Made by a program: the position numbers and the translations under genes. The notes beneath the pieces are model-generated. The model was not told the DNA's origin, searched no databases, and saw nothing but the letters and a program-made list of their open reading frames with translations. A stretch of DNA of 64,000 bases from the NCBI GenBank assembly GCA_009767595.1, contig VSDK01010248.1:358427-422426 (forward strand). The letters run 5' to 3'. This stretch comes from Symbiodinium kawagutii. Lineage: Eukaryota; Sar; Dinophyceae; Suessiales; Symbiodiniaceae. Every line of letters starts with the position of its first letter. Positions within the stretch are counted from its first letter, which is position 1. Positions 35,275 to 46,793 of this stretch are shown one piece after another.

Positions 35275-35640
35275 CTGGCGAAGGCTGGCAACTCATGGCT
35301 GGACGACTGGATGTCCCACTTGGTAACTGCATGGTTACTCAACGTGGTGAGGTCAGCTCACCCACCTTGTAAGGTGATCATCCAAAGATCAGCCATGATT
35401 CATCACCACTTCTCAGCAAGGCTTCTTGTTACGAAAATCTCCAGGGTCACATCTCCTACTATTCATCGACGTTGGTGTCCCCAACTTAACAGTTAAAATT
35501 GATTGTCTCAAACGTTGTTAACTAAGATTTCCAACCACTGTTCCAACCATTACTTTGATCCTTACAAGCCAAAATTAGCCAGAGATCGAGATAACCAGTA
35601 TTTTGACCTTACTGGTCAACCACTACATGATCAGGTCAAC

Positions 35641-35685
35641 CAGTCTTCGATGAGCCTCCGGTGGTCTCATCGCCTCTTCCAGCGC
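35641..35685 (-). CDS. Exon
   Basis: Minus-strand, TTCCGCAG|GCGC to GACTG|GTTGACC, 15 codons, phase 0/0: ALEEAMRPPEAHRRL. Confidence 0.75.
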
Positions 35686-36643
35686 CTGCGGAAACATGGA
35701 TGCGTCACCAAGAGAAAGGGGAAACCCATGGTGATAGATCAATGGAGATAGAATATGTTGATGTCTATGAATATGAATATGGAGATGTATATGTGTATTG
35801 TAGTGTGTGTATGCAATTCATGCACGCAGGTGTTTGTGCATGCTAATGTATCTCAAGACAGAGTATGTATACAGGTGTATTTCGATGTTCTAAGATATGC
35901 ACATTCCATGACAAAGGGAAAAACATTTGATGGTGCCATGGTTACATGGCTACACTTGACAGCGTGTATAACATACGCAAACCACTCTTGTGGGCAACGC
36001 TATCAAATCATGATCACATCATGTGCAAACAAACTGTTCGAACTCATGACTGAGAAGCTGCACCTGACGTTGACTCCTTGGTGATCATATTCACCTTTTG
36101 TCAAGTGAGAATTTTATTGCGATCTCATGAGACCCGGGCGGTGCCAAGCTACCGCTGCTGGTCAACAATCCTTGTGACCAACTGTCGGTCAGGATCACCA
36201 CTAGTATTCATGTATACAAATATATATATATATAAATATATATTTATTTATTTACATTTGGGAGTTTCTTCAAAGGGGGCTACCCTGAACAATAGTTGGT
36301 TTATTCCCGTAGATGATTAATGTACATGATGACTGGGTGAACCCCTATTTTTAGACAAACCCATCTATACAGTTGGATGAACTTGTCGTAACATTTTCGA
36401 TTTTGACCAGGTCAGTTTCCACCCAGAAACATTGCAAGCTGCAGATGTTTCGCGACCATTCTACTTGACTCACACCAACTTAGGGCAAGGCACGAACCCT
36501 TGATGACACACGAGCGGCTGATGATTTGCCCCACAGGCCATGTGAACAAATTGATCTTGATTGCTTGATGAGTTATAGTCCTCCAACTCGTCTTTCAAGC
36601 TCCGCTTAGTTGGCTTAGTTGATATGGGTTGACCGAATTCAAC

Positions 36644-36672
36644 GTCTTTGCCTTTATTCGCAAGTTGTCCAG
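36644..36672 (-). CDS. Candidate small exon
   Basis: Minus-strand, GCTTCAG|CTGG to AAAGAC|GTTG. LDNLRIKAK is helix-like and follows 37299-37355 in phase 0. It lies inside a 115-codon minus open frame (36470-36817) that is otherwise not protein-like. AT-rich for an exon here. Confidence 0.35.
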
Positions 36673-37298
36673 CTGAAGCTCGTTCTGATCGAACCATTAG
36701 ATGCCAATTATCTTTATGTCCCCAACCAATCCTAGTTGGTTTCATCCACCCTTCCTCCATCATCAAGTCAACTTGGGTAATGACGACAATGAAAATTTGA
36801 AATTTGCTGTAAACCACCCATCAGTTGTTCTTGACCATCATCAACCATCATCATGAGTCATTTCTACAATCATTTATTACCATTGAGCGGCCATGAATCA
36901 CACTTCTGATAACTCATCACTATTTCACTATTGATCATCCAGTTGTCATAAGCTATTGATAATCACTATTGATCATCACTTGATCATGCCACCACTATTG
37001 ATCATCACTAATGCCAACTGCAACATTCACCATTCTTGCAACTTATCCAAGCGCCTCAAGTTTCCTGTGATTTAGTTCGCCAGGATCCAGTAGCCATCAT
37101 TCATCCTGGCATAGCCCCAACGTTCATGACTCTTCCCTTACCTGGTTGCACTAAAAAACGGCTTTTTTATAGGTAAAATCGATTGATAAACCAGCTATCA
37201 ATGACTGTTTGTTGTAGGTAAACCAGCTATAGATGGTGGATCTTCCACCGCCAGGTTAGGGACTCCCTGAGCACCATGACCTGCGAGCGGTCACGCAC

Positions 37299-37355
37299 CT
37301 GAGCGTCCGTCTCGGGCGATCCCTGCATGGTTTCCAGGCCTCCGTCCGCAAGGAG
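37299..37355 (-). CDS. Exon
   Basis: Minus-strand, GCATCAG|CTCC to GCTCAG|GTGCGTG, 19 codons, phase 0/0: LLADGGLETMQGSPETDAQ. A shorter version starts at CATGCAG|GGAT (37322). The sequence stays open to about 37261 as VRDRSQVMVLRES, so a longer exon is possible. Confidence 0.75.
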
Positions 37356-38835
37356 CTGATGCATGCGATGTGGCAAGCCACGTGGAACGGTGTAAGTATG
37401 ATGCTAGCCTTCCACCATGATCACCAAACATCCATGATCACCAAACATCACTAAAGCATTCGTGACTAGTGAAACTTACATGATTTTGATGATTATCATG
37501 ATGATTAGATATACATAAACTGCTTGACAAATAAAGTCAAATTTGGTAAATATGTGATAATTCTCATTGACTAAAGGTAAGGAACGGTGCAACGCTTGTG
37601 AAGGAAGACTCAGCTTGGCAAAGAATTATCCCAGCAGCTTCCAATTGCTGGCTCCGCTTGTCCAAAGTTGAACCAATCAATGTGGTGAAATTGCTGACAC
37701 TTATTGACTGGTTGAAACATGATTCATGAGTAAACTATAACTGGCTCATTAATTGATTCCACAACCCATTTGTTGTGTGATTGTCGTCAATATGGTGCTT
37801 AATTATGGCTTGATATGCACTTAATTCATTGATTTGATGTTTTCTCTGATGTGCACTTTGTTTTCTCGGAGATTCCGCTGGAACAAACCTCCGCTGGAGA
37901 TAAAGCTCCACCTTGTGATTTACCATCACGCATGGGGGCGTTATTCATACGGATGTCCCATCACTCTTGCCATTTATTGGAAGTATTGCAATCATCTGTC
38001 TCCCATTGAAAGGCTGCAGACCCAATGGTGCTCGGCACAAAAGTATCTTCCATCATAGAGCGGATACCAAGCATCAAATCTTTGCAAGCTGACTAGCACA
38101 AAAAGTTGAATCTGCTGGAAAATATGGCTGGTGTGAAAAATCAAGCCGTGCTGCGCTGTGAGAGATGATGAATTGCTTTGTATACGGATGTTTAAAAGAA
38201 CAAAATCGGATTTAAACAATATCATCTGTACAATCACCCAAAAATATGTATATCAAGCATTTTGCGGGGTTAAAAAACGAACTGTTTGTACACTGAGGAA
38301 GACCGGAAGCAAAACTAGTGATTCGATCTCATTCAGTGGTGACTTCTGGTGGGAAGTGTGGGCCCCAGAGAAGTGAACGCATCACCGCTAAGGAAAGCAT
38401 TGAACCTGGGCAGCCAGCTTTTAACTACCATGAGGAATGGTTGGAATGGCAACCTTTTTTCAAGAACATGCTCCACTTTCCGATGGTTCGGGCACCATCA
38501 GGCAGCATGCAGAATTCATTGTTGTTAGTTTGGATTGTTTGGAGGCACAAAAATCCATTCTGAGAGACACGTCAGTTCATGAGCGGAAACATCAGCAACT
38601 TGTGGGCCACAAAGAAGAGCAACCGATGTGCACAGCCTTCTCAAAGAATTACCACATCACATCTCAATTCTAACAGGTTTACCATACCTAATCATCGAAC
38701 TGATTCTTACCTAATGATCCATGATAGTGACTTGACCACGCCTTGAACTAGCTTCACCATACCTTGAACCAGCTTCTCTGGTTGCTGACCATCCCAAAGT
38801 TCCCTCCTCCAGATCTTCCCCGGTCTGCCACCTGC

Positions 38836-38913
38836 CGTCCCCCAGGTTGGGCGCCCCGGGCGCAGTTGCAACTGCTCCTTCTCCGCAGCTTGCTCCGCGA
38901 GCCGCTTCAGGGC
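38836..38913 (-). CDS. Exon, coiled coil
   Basis: Minus-strand, CTGTCAG|GCCC to GGGACG|GCAGGT (GC donor), 26 codons. ALKRLAEQAAEKEQLQL then RPGRPTWGT; strong heptads. Phase 0 on both sides, continuing the helix of 39413-39484. Confidence 0.85.
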
Positions 38914-38949
38914 CTGACAGGTGAAGCTTTCGAAAAATCAGCAGCCTGC

Positions 38950-39165
38950 AATGGTTTCGGTTGGTTGATGGTGGTTAGTGGTGGTGAACTAGTGGTGGTT
39001 AATTAATGCTGGTTAATGGTGGTTGATGGTGGTTGATGGTGGTTGGAGGCGGTTGATGGTGGTCAGTGGTGATTCATTGTGCTTCATGATGGTTAGTTCA
39101 TGGTGAATATTTATGGCGGATGGTCAATGATGGACAATGGTGATTGATAATGGTTGATAGGCTGC
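38950..39165. repeat. GGTGGTTGATGGTGGTTAAT simple repeat
   Basis: Degenerate TGGTGGTTGATGG array immediately right of the exon at 38836-38913 (its 5' side in transcription), the complement of the AACC arrays seen left of exons. Confidence 0.9.
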
Positions 39166-39412
39166 TACTGAAATCTAACAAAAATCCTCAAGGTTGGTTC
39201 ATTGAAAAGTGGGTCAATGGTTCTGGCAATGGCAGGTAGGATGATTAATCATATGTGTTCAACCTGCATTACCAATGTTGGTTCATAGGTATCATGGAAG
39301 GTGTTATGAGTCGCGATTGATCATACAGTGATGAACCTGCTACATTTTTTCTTACTTGTTGATAATGAACAGCTATTGATGTCTAAAGGCTTCACAGACG
39401 GGTTCCGTCTAC

Positions 39413-39484
39413 TTGAATCAACGCTTCGGATTCGGATGCCTCTTCCTTTCCTGTCGTCGCAGCTGCCAGTTCGGCCTTAGAATG
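39413..39484 (-). CDS. Exon, coiled coil / acidic
   Basis: Minus-strand, GCACAG|CATT to ATTCAA|GTAGACG, 24 codons, phase 0/0. HSKAELAAATTGKEEASESE then ALIQ. Confidence 0.8.
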
Positions 39485-40270
39485 CTGTGCGAAGCCATGG
39501 AATGTCAACGTCTCGGTGAGCGCCGTGGTGAAACAAAGGCCTTGAAGTAGGATATGAATCGAGAGTGACTAAGAAATTATTGTTGGTGAATGATTGATGG
39601 TGATAGTGAGCAACAAGAATGGATGCACCAACCATGTGCATAAAGGGTAAATACTGACCCACAAATGGGTCCATGAACATCCCAAGAGCTTCACTATCCA
39701 GCGATGGGTTCACCCATGACGCCTTTGGGATGGTTGCGGGCTTGACCCACGACCATGTCATACCATATCCTTAGATAACCAATACCTACCCAAATCCATG
39801 CTATTCACATCAAAAGGAGGTGCTCCTGAAGGTACTGTATAGACTTATCCAGTCATAGCAATTGCCAAAGCCTCTTGTTGATCATGATCAAATGGGGATC
39901 CAAGCCATACACGCCTCGATCATGGCACTTATCCTTGATCGCTGTCCCTTCAAACATGACGTTGAAATTGAAAAACGGGTTTGCATCCATCCATAAAAAC
40001 CTGTGAATAAACACCCATAATTACGAATCTCATCAATTGAAAGGACCAATAGTTGATAGTTGATAGGTGTAGTCCCCTTCCATTGGTTTCCAACAGTCCC
40101 CTTTGTTGTTTCGAGGTATACTATGACTTCAAAACAAAACGCAACAAGTCAGTGTGTTCCGACACATCAACACTAGATTTCACACTGACTGTTATGGTTG
40201 CTCATGTTGGCCATTAATCTGATCGCAACTTTCCAATGCTACGGACACGTCCAGAACGGTGTGACGTGAC

Positions 40271-40315
40271 CCCGGCGTTGAGCGCGTCGATGCGAGCACG
40301 GAGAACACCATTCGC
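40271..40315 (-). CDS. Exon, helical
   Basis: Minus-strand, CTGTCAG|GCGA to GCCGGG|GTCACG, 15 codons, phase 0/0: ANGVLRARIDALNAG. 39.5-40.2 kb to its left holds no supported exon. Confidence 0.75.
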
Positions 40316-40587
40316 CTGACAGGTTCAGTGGGATGCAACGCTGGCCATCGGTGGGGTCGCTCCACTAGGGTCACTACCTGGGTGATCTGGCAACAAAGGC
40401 CGTTCAACCCATCAGGCTCCGACCAGTCCAGGCTTCAATGTCACCCCAGTTACGTGACCCACCCATGATCAATCGGCTGAAACCTATGATCAACCAGTTA
40501 TCAGCCAAATCAACCGGGGTTCACCATGGCTGCCTCAACTCCACTTTCCTGAAAACAAGCGGAGTGTTGATCAGTAGGAACCACAAC

Positions 40588-40639
40588 GATGAGCACTCGC
40601 GTGATCAGCGCTCGCTTGAATGAGTCCAGAGTGGCGCGA
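40588..40639 (-). CDS. Exon, helical
   Basis: Minus-strand, TGGCAAG|TCGC to CTCATC|GTTGTG. RATLDSFKRALITRVLI. Incoming phase 2 and outgoing phase 0 match both neighbours. The plus strand is also open here (ISARLNESRVARLATDVK), but phase continuity favours minus. Confidence 0.6.
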
Positions 40640-40687
40640 CTTGCCACAGATGTAAAGAATTTGAATGACCTGCTGTCCCATGGCAGT

Positions 40688-40793
40688 GGGTCAAAACCCT
40701 TCGTCCCCCTGGTTCCCCCATCATTAACCAGGCTGTTTTCCCTATTGTTGGTGGAACTCCCCCATGAATGTTGGTTGGTGAACTGCTTGACCC
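40688..40793. repeat. Family B element, one half of an inverted pair
   Basis: Bounded by GGGTCAAAACCCT on the left and AACTGCTTGACCC on the right, with an internal GGTTCCCCCATCATTAACC and GTTGGTGGAACTCCCCCA. The copy at 40991-41085 is in the opposite orientation. Confidence 0.75.
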
Positions 40794-40880
40794 AGCTGGC
40801 CACCAGTGCTCAGTGGCAGCAGGTCAACTGCTAGACCCCAAGCACCCAGCCATCTCTAGACATTCAGGTGGGGTCACGAC

Positions 40881-40924
40881 CTCGGCTGCGCCTCATGCGC
40901 TTCGTACAGCTTCTTGGGCAAATC
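40881..40924 (-). CDS. Exon between two inverted element copies
   Basis: Minus-strand, CTACGGAG|GATT to GCCGAG|GTCGTG. DLPKKLYEAHEAQP. The AG|G acceptor gives phase 0 in, following 41475-41513, and phase 2 out into 40588-40639. An upstream acceptor (GGACAG|CTAC, 40932) would add TE. Confidence 0.75.
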
Positions 40925-40990
40925 CTCCGTAGCTGTCCCGTGGAGGCAACGTCAGTGACCACACTCAGCTGGGGAGTTCAATGGCGAGCT

Positions 40991-41085
40991 GGGTCAAGCA
41001 GTTAACCAACCAATCATGGGGATAATCTACAATAATAAGCAACAATAATAGGGAAAACAGCCTGAGGGGTACAGGGTTTTGACCC
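40991..41085. repeat. Family B element, second half of the inverted pair
   Basis: GGGTCAAGCAGTTAACCAACC at the left and GTACAGGGTTTTGACCC at the right: the reverse complement of the termini of 40688-40793. Related sequence is at 22910-23030. Confidence 0.75.
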
Positions 41086-41474
41086 ATTTTGGTTTGGTTG
41101 GGGGGGCTGGGATGGAGTTTTCAGCAACGTGATGACTTGCACTACAAAACCATTACGTTTAGCCAGTGCCAATAATGCAAATGATGGAAGTGCTGCTCCC
41201 CTGATCTTCAGTTGGAGAGGACCATCCACTATTGATGGAGGAAAACCAAAAGGGGTAAAACATGAATTCCACAATCAAAAACACGTATATATAGACACGT
41301 AATTAATTAATTTGAACAAACCATAACTCATGTCATTTTGTTCTGAACTGAATCACTTTCAGCAGTCATGCTTTGATCCAACCACAACGAATATACTTTT
41401 TTTGGACATTTCCAGCATTTCTGATGGCAAACCGCAGTCCCTCTCGTTTTAGCCAGTGCCAGCACCCTGCGAAC

Positions 41475-41513
41475 CTGCGTGATGTCACCACGTTCTGGAC
41501 TGCCCAAACCAGC
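41475..41513 (-). CDS. Exon
   Basis: Minus-strand, CATGCAG|GCTG to ACGCAG|GTTCGC, 13 codons, phase 0/0: AGLGSPERGDITQ. Confidence 0.7.
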
Positions 41514-41979
41514 CTGCATGCTGATGCTATTACTAGACGGTTCATCAGCCTTAAGTATGTTTTTTGCCCTGGTTCTAATTAGAGTAAGTAGCGAGTGGTA
41601 GCCAGTGATACTGATACTGGTTAGTAGTTGTACTGGTTGGTACGCAAACCACCTTGTTAGCTGCAGCTACCAAGAACATTCAAGGCTATCCTAGTCATTC
41701 CAGTTTTGACGATTTTGAATAACCTCCGCAATGCAATGAGCCATCACTGCTCATCAACTTATATGGAGCACTCAACTGTTGTTCATCCCTGCAAGTGTGG
41801 TTACTCAGCAAATATTCTTGGTGGTTTGAAGATCATTGGCTGATAACGCTCGATATTTTCGTGGGTATATGACGTTGACCCCTCTAATCCCAAACGTCCA
41901 AGGTTGAAAACAAAAAACATCCACCAAATTACTAATCAAAATTGTCAATCAAGACCGTCTAAGTGGCTGGATTTGCCAC

Positions 41980-42041
41980 CCAGTCTCGCAGTTGCTTACA
42001 TCGCATGTCTGACAACCTCGTCAGTCGCAAAAACATACGAT
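41980..42041 (-). CDS. Exon, basic helix
   Basis: Minus-strand, TGCCGCAG|ATCG to GACTGG|GTGGC. RMFLRLTRLSDMRCKQLRDW. Phase 1 in from 42805-42859, 0 out. Confidence 0.75.
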
Positions 42042-42455
42042 CTGCGGCAGGATCGGTGAACCAACACCCATATCAACCTGTCATGCTTCGTCATGGTCAA
42101 CCATCGTTCTTAACCATGAAAACTATCAGCAAAATCAAACTCTTGTTTGCTCATCCAATTTTTTGCAGCGACCCCACTTGTTCACGCCCTTTGAGAGGAT
42201 TCCCTGATTCGGGTCTGGTGGTGTGTTAACAAGTCCCAGCGCTACACCAGGCAGCATCATAACACAACGTCTCCCGTTTTGAACCGATCTCAACCACGAC
42301 GAACCTCAGTCTTCAAGTGCTGTTAGGCCTCCCTTGCATGGGATTGTTGGTTCCCCCAAATCTTGTTGCTCAACAAGTCATGGTTGACCCTTCTCTGGCA
42401 TCCAAACAATTGCTTCTGATTCCGAATTAGTGTTGGCTAATGTTGGACAATATTT

Positions 42456-42559
42456 GGTGGTTCTCAAAATTCGGGACCCCCCAAAAAATGCTTGGTTTGC
42501 TACTTGAAAAAATTGATATTGGATGATCTGTGTGGGGTACCTCTATTTTGAGAACTCCC
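42456..42559. repeat. Inverted-repeat element (family A)
   Basis: GGTGGTTCTCAAAATTCGGG at the left and GGGGTACCTCTATTTTGAG at the right; internal half inverted relative to the copy at 10975 (TTGGATGATC rather than GATCATCC). Confidence 0.75.
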
Positions 42560-42804
42560 CATCTAGTTTGTCATGTTTGAGCTTCCGTTTCATACCCCCA
42601 TTACTATCATTGTGGCTTACGGTGCATGTCCACCACGATCAACTATAATTTCTTACAATCATTTCACTATCAACCAGTACCATCATTCACCACAATCGGC
42701 TCACCTGTATTTCGTCACTATGAACCTTTCATTATATAATCATGAAACAAGCAATCAGTTCACGACTATTGACTGTTGGCATTTCCAACACCATTGCCAT
42801 TGTC

Positions 42805-42859
42805 CTCTTCCCGGCTTTGGCCGTGCCCCTGCCTGCCCGGGAGCTGAACGGAGTTGAGC
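42805..42859 (-). CDS. Exon, Pro/Gly/Ala/Arg-rich
   Basis: Minus-strand, TGCCGAG|GCTC to GGAAGAG|GACAAT (GA donor). AQLRSAPGQAGARPKPGR, likely a flexible linker. Phase 0 in from 43826-43855, 1 out. Confidence 0.7.
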
Positions 42860-43384
42860 CTCGGCAGCGAATGAAATGAGTTGATGATGGACAAATGATG
42901 GGTAAAATTCATGGGGAAAATTGAATCATCATAGAATAACCAGGTACAGTGGATACTTAAAGGTAATCATATCGGAGTTATAACCTCTCAGAATGGTTTT
43001 AACATCATCAACTCATCTGAACTATCAATCATATTGGTCTAAACCATCAAATTCATTAGCCAATGTAATCCCCTATAATAGGAGGAATAGCCATCAATTG
43101 TACAGTTCGTCGGTTTATTGAACCCCGACACCAACTGTTCCAGCAATGCTTGCGTAGTCTGCTTGCAGATCGATGTTTCAGCGGGGTGAACCGGCACTCA
43201 GTCATGACTTGCGTGCAGTGATCATGAGCTTTTCAGTTGTGCAATCACTGGATTTGTTTGCAATGTTCTTTGGTGCTCAAGACATTTGAATCCTCCTTCC
43301 ACCTGGTAATGATAATGTATGGTCATGTTCATCATTGATCAAGAACAATATTTACACACCGGATTCACAAACCAAAACATGGTA

Positions 43385-43386
43385 TT

Positions 43387-43417
<31 letters not shown>

Positions 43418-43500
43418 TAGTAAAACACTATATATGTTATGTGAACACATACATGTTATGTACATATTATACATATATATGTATATATATATATACATAT
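43385..43500. repeat. CA/TA microsatellites
   Basis: CACACACACATATATATATA near 43389-43420 and TATACATATATATGTATATA near 43466-43500. 42.9-43.8 kb holds no supported exon. Confidence 0.92.
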
Positions 43501-43825
43501 GTAAAAACACTAAAAACATATGATCGCCAGGTCAATGAATGTCAATGATTCGGCTGAAAAAAACAGCTTCAAACTTGAAAATCATCATTAACCTGGTGAA
43601 TACACTCTGGTGAACTAAATTAAGAACGGAAAATCCACCACAAAAACAGGCAATTTTCAGAGATCGTCTATCCAAACCGGTGAATTTCAGTACACTAGAT
43701 CACCCGGTGAATCCACCTAGTTTATCTGCTCAAACTGGTGATTTTTACCGCAACCAGATACGAAAGTGTAACCCGGTGCTCACCATGACCCCGCTGGATA
43801 TCACATGACGCTGAGTCGGCCCAGC

Positions 43826-43855
43826 GTTTTGGCGCAAGAGACTCTCGACCTGAGC
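43826..43855 (-). CDS. Small exon, coiled coil
   Basis: Minus-strand, TTCGCCAG|GCTC to CAAAAC|GCTGGG (GC donor), 10 codons, phase 0/0: AQVESLLRQN. A 5-base-longer form ends at GCTGG|GCCGAC. Confidence 0.7.
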
Positions 43856-44074
43856 CTGGCGAAGCCGCACAGGGCCAAGCGTTGGCGCTTGGATTCGGAT
43901 GGTTACTTGGCCACACCAAGAGTGGTTGAGAATCTGGGTGAGTTCATGGGTAAGAGTGGTTGAGTTCATGGGTAAGAGTCGTTAATGGCAGTTTATATAT
44001 ACATATGTTACATAATCGCTTCAGCCCGGCGTCAGAATGTAGAAGATCATCAGATTTAGAGGATTGATCTGTGC

Positions 44075-44152
44075 CGCAAAAGTGGCGGCAATGACAAGAC
44101 CACGCCGTCATGGATCGTGAGACCGTTGACCTCGAGCAGAGTTCGGCTTCAC
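44075..44152 (-). CDS. Candidate exon
   Basis: GC-rich minus-strand stretch open as RTLLEVNGLTIHDGVVLSLP then PLLRH. Composition is protein-like, but no good AG|G acceptor was found. Confidence 0.35.
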
Positions 44153-44506
44153 CAGGCATTTTCACCACCGTTCTGATCTGCAGGACGTCGCTCGTTGCGC
44201 TGCTTTGTTCCGGGACAGGTCCACAAACTGATGCTGATGATCATCCTTGCTGAGACGGGAAGATCTTAGCAGTGAGCATTGCCATGGTTAAAGGGTTGCA
44301 TCACTGTGACCCCAATGGATGGGCAACTGCTACTTTGGAACTGTTGGATATTTTGCACTTTGATGGTACAAGTAGCTTGTAATCAGTGGGTCGATGCAGA
44401 AACAATTGAGTTGAGTATTCTTGGTCGCCATCACTCCCATCATTCATGATAATTGATTAGCAACTATTAACTATCAACTTTCCTGCGGTGACGGTATCAA
44501 TCAACA

Positions 44507-44600
44507 GGTGGCGCTGCATCCCTCTTTCACGATCTCGGTCCCTGGAACAAAGGAACGATCGCTTCGTTGTACGCGGTGGAAGCCATCAGGTGGCGCTGCT
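44507..44600 (-). CDS. Candidate exon flanked by a 13-bp direct repeat
   Basis: Minus-strand TTTGTTCCAG|GGAC (44541) to ATGCAGC|GCCACC (44513), frames GTEIVKEGCS or DRDRERGMQR. CAGGTGGCGCTGC occurs at both sides (near 44506 and 44588), which is odd for an exon and may mean a small duplication. Confidence 0.35.
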
Positions 44601-45045
44601 ATCATCAGTGATGGATTGTGTCTCTTCAAGACTGGAGTGCTCCCGAAATAGAAATGAACTTCCTGAAGCTACTTTGATTCAATCAAAAAAATCAGGGAAG
44701 GAACAATTGGCCAGTTGCTAAGTTTGCTTGCAATAGATCTGCCGGGATAAGTGGCAATTGAATGATAGTTATATCTACAGTAATGACCATAACTGGTACC
44801 GATGTTATAAACCAACTTTGCACGCCAGGGGGGCCTACCTTGGACTTTTATTACGGCTAAAACGCATGGGACTCATCTGAGGTCATCCCGTTACTGTGGC
44901 GTATCGGCTGAGCTGATGCCCGGTAGATCCCAACAGCGTCTGTTGGGAAACTGAAGATGATTGGTTTAACATCGGGATCGAAAGCCAACCTCTCATGGAT
45001 ATATTATAGATTATAGGGCAAACAAATTCATATAAGTTGCCCCGC

Positions 45046-45127
45046 AAAAAAGCAAGTCGAAATTGCGTTTAACATCGGGATTGAAAGCATTTGTAAATGG
45101 TGTAGCGCAATTTCGACTTGCTTTTTT
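45046..45127. repeat. Perfect 22-bp inverted repeat
   Basis: Arms 45046-45067 and 45106-45127 are exact complements (AAAAAAGCAAGTCGAAATTG and so on), loop 38 bp. The loop begins with a copy of TTTAACATCGGGATTGAAAG that also stands at 44964-44985 with one mismatch. A small perfect hairpin CCCAACAGCGTCTGTTGGG is at 44929-44947. Confidence 0.9.
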
Positions 45128-45741
45128 GACAGCTTGAGCTTGACCGACAAGCACATTCCTGGTCAGAATGTGCGGAAAAACATGTTTTTGGTAAACAAGT
45201 CTGTACTTGCGTGCCATGAAGATACTTCAAAAGCAATGAAACACAACCATTCTGATAGTCACTGTAGTTTGGAAGTATCTTCCATGAAAGCTCAAGGAAA
45301 TGCACGCACCATCCTGGAACTCACATGCAGGCTAAACTTATTGAAAGAAGCCTGACTTCCAGGCTCTTGAAAACCACAGCCACAGCAAACAAAGTCTAAC
45401 AAAACATGAAGTCCATGGATGGTGGTATCCCAAATCCTAATGTTTCCAATTCCCGTACCACGTTGCTCTAAAACGGTAAGACTTAAGAAAGTCCCCATGT
45501 TGACCACTCAAAACACCCCAGGGTTACTGAATTTTGTACCACTTTGGTGTTCCCTCATACTTATTCATACTTAGCCATTATCTACATACAAGAACTTAGT
45601 TATATCATCATACTATATCCATTTATAAGAGATATAAGTTACAGCTTCTGAATTTCATTCTCGTCTACTCATCTATTATCTACGAATAAGTTACAAGTGA
45701 AAGCCATAGCGCTACCTGTGGCCGTGTGGCATCATGGACAC

Positions 45742-45785
45742 CAAATGGGACTGCAGGTACGGCAGCGTGGCGACGATGGTCCAAG
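45742..45785 (-). CDS. Weak exon candidate
   Basis: Minus-strand GC-rich patch reading TIVATLPYLQSHL; splice signals are poor. GGTT-rich intron follows on its right (45790-46030), as at real exons. Confidence 0.25.
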
Positions 45786-46559
45786 CAGCATGGTTAATTC
45801 ATGGTTAGTGAGGGGATATTTCACGGTTTTGTGAGGCTGACTTAGGGTTATTGGATCATTTGTTAGGGTCGTTTCCTGGTTAATAATTTGTGATTTGATG
45901 GTTGAAACTAATTGGCATTTGATGGATATTAATTGGTATTTGATGATTAATGATGTATATTTGATGGTTGATGATGAGTATTTAATTGTTTCAGAAATGC
46001 TGGGTATGTGATGGTCAGTTGATGGCAAGGAGATCAACTACAAAAACGATCACTTGACACCGGATAATCACCAAAAAATACTAGGGAATACACTGGTCAA
46101 TGATGGTTAGTACTGGTTCCTAGTGATAGATTAATATCACTTAGCACAACCCTCCCCAAATTTTGCCATGTATGTGGAGATCGACCATCAAATATCATCA
46201 AATAGGGAACTTATTCACATGGATCTGCCATCAACAATAGGAATAGCCGTCCAGCTCGGTCAAGCGCACGGAGGTTGGGCTTGGAGAGGAGCAAGCATCA
46301 CCAATCATGATACTGAAGTGCTAAAAGGTAGTCCCAGAAGAGACCATGTGCTATCAGAATAAAAGCCTATGAGCCATGTGATTCTGAACCCACAGTCACC
46401 GAAACGTTGTCATGCAAGCCCTTCATCATGAACCATTAACAGCCACTATTCATCATCAATCATTTCAGGGACAACCCTTACGGCAAACGACACATGGGTA
46501 AGCTATGCTTCATGATTAAAAGATCATGGTTTACCAAATTAAATAAATAGTGTCAACAA

Positions 46560-46661
46560 ATGGGGTCTTCTTCAAATTGGGACCGCCAAAAATTATTGGT
46601 TTCTTGGGAGAAATGATTGATAGTAGATGATTTGGGGGTAGCCTTATTTTAAGACAGCACC
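46560..46661. repeat. Inverted-repeat element (family A), diverged
   Basis: GTCTTCTTCAAATTGGGACC to GGGGGTAGCCTTATTTTAAG; internal TGATAGTAGATGATTTGGGG matches the family. Confidence 0.6.
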
Positions 46662-46730
46662 AAATAATGGTTTACCAATGTTTACCAATGTCTACCATTC
46701 TTTGCCGGCCATCACTGGATGACAGCTTAC

Positions 46731-46793
46731 CAAGTCGTAGCCATGGCTGCCATGAGAAACAGCAACCGTGCGAGTCCCCGCCTCAGGCGGTAG
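46731..46793 (-). CDS. Exon, Arg/Leu-rich helix
   Basis: Minus-strand, GTACAG|CTAC to GACTTG|GTAAGC, the strongest classical donor in the window. YRLRRGLARLLFLMAAMATT. Phase 2 in and out; incoming phase matches 47624-47675. Confidence 0.7.

Noticed and set aside
37610..37655. Minus-strand QLEAAG after GAGCCAG
   Set aside because: Too short, no usable donor in phase with 38836-38913 and 37299-37355.
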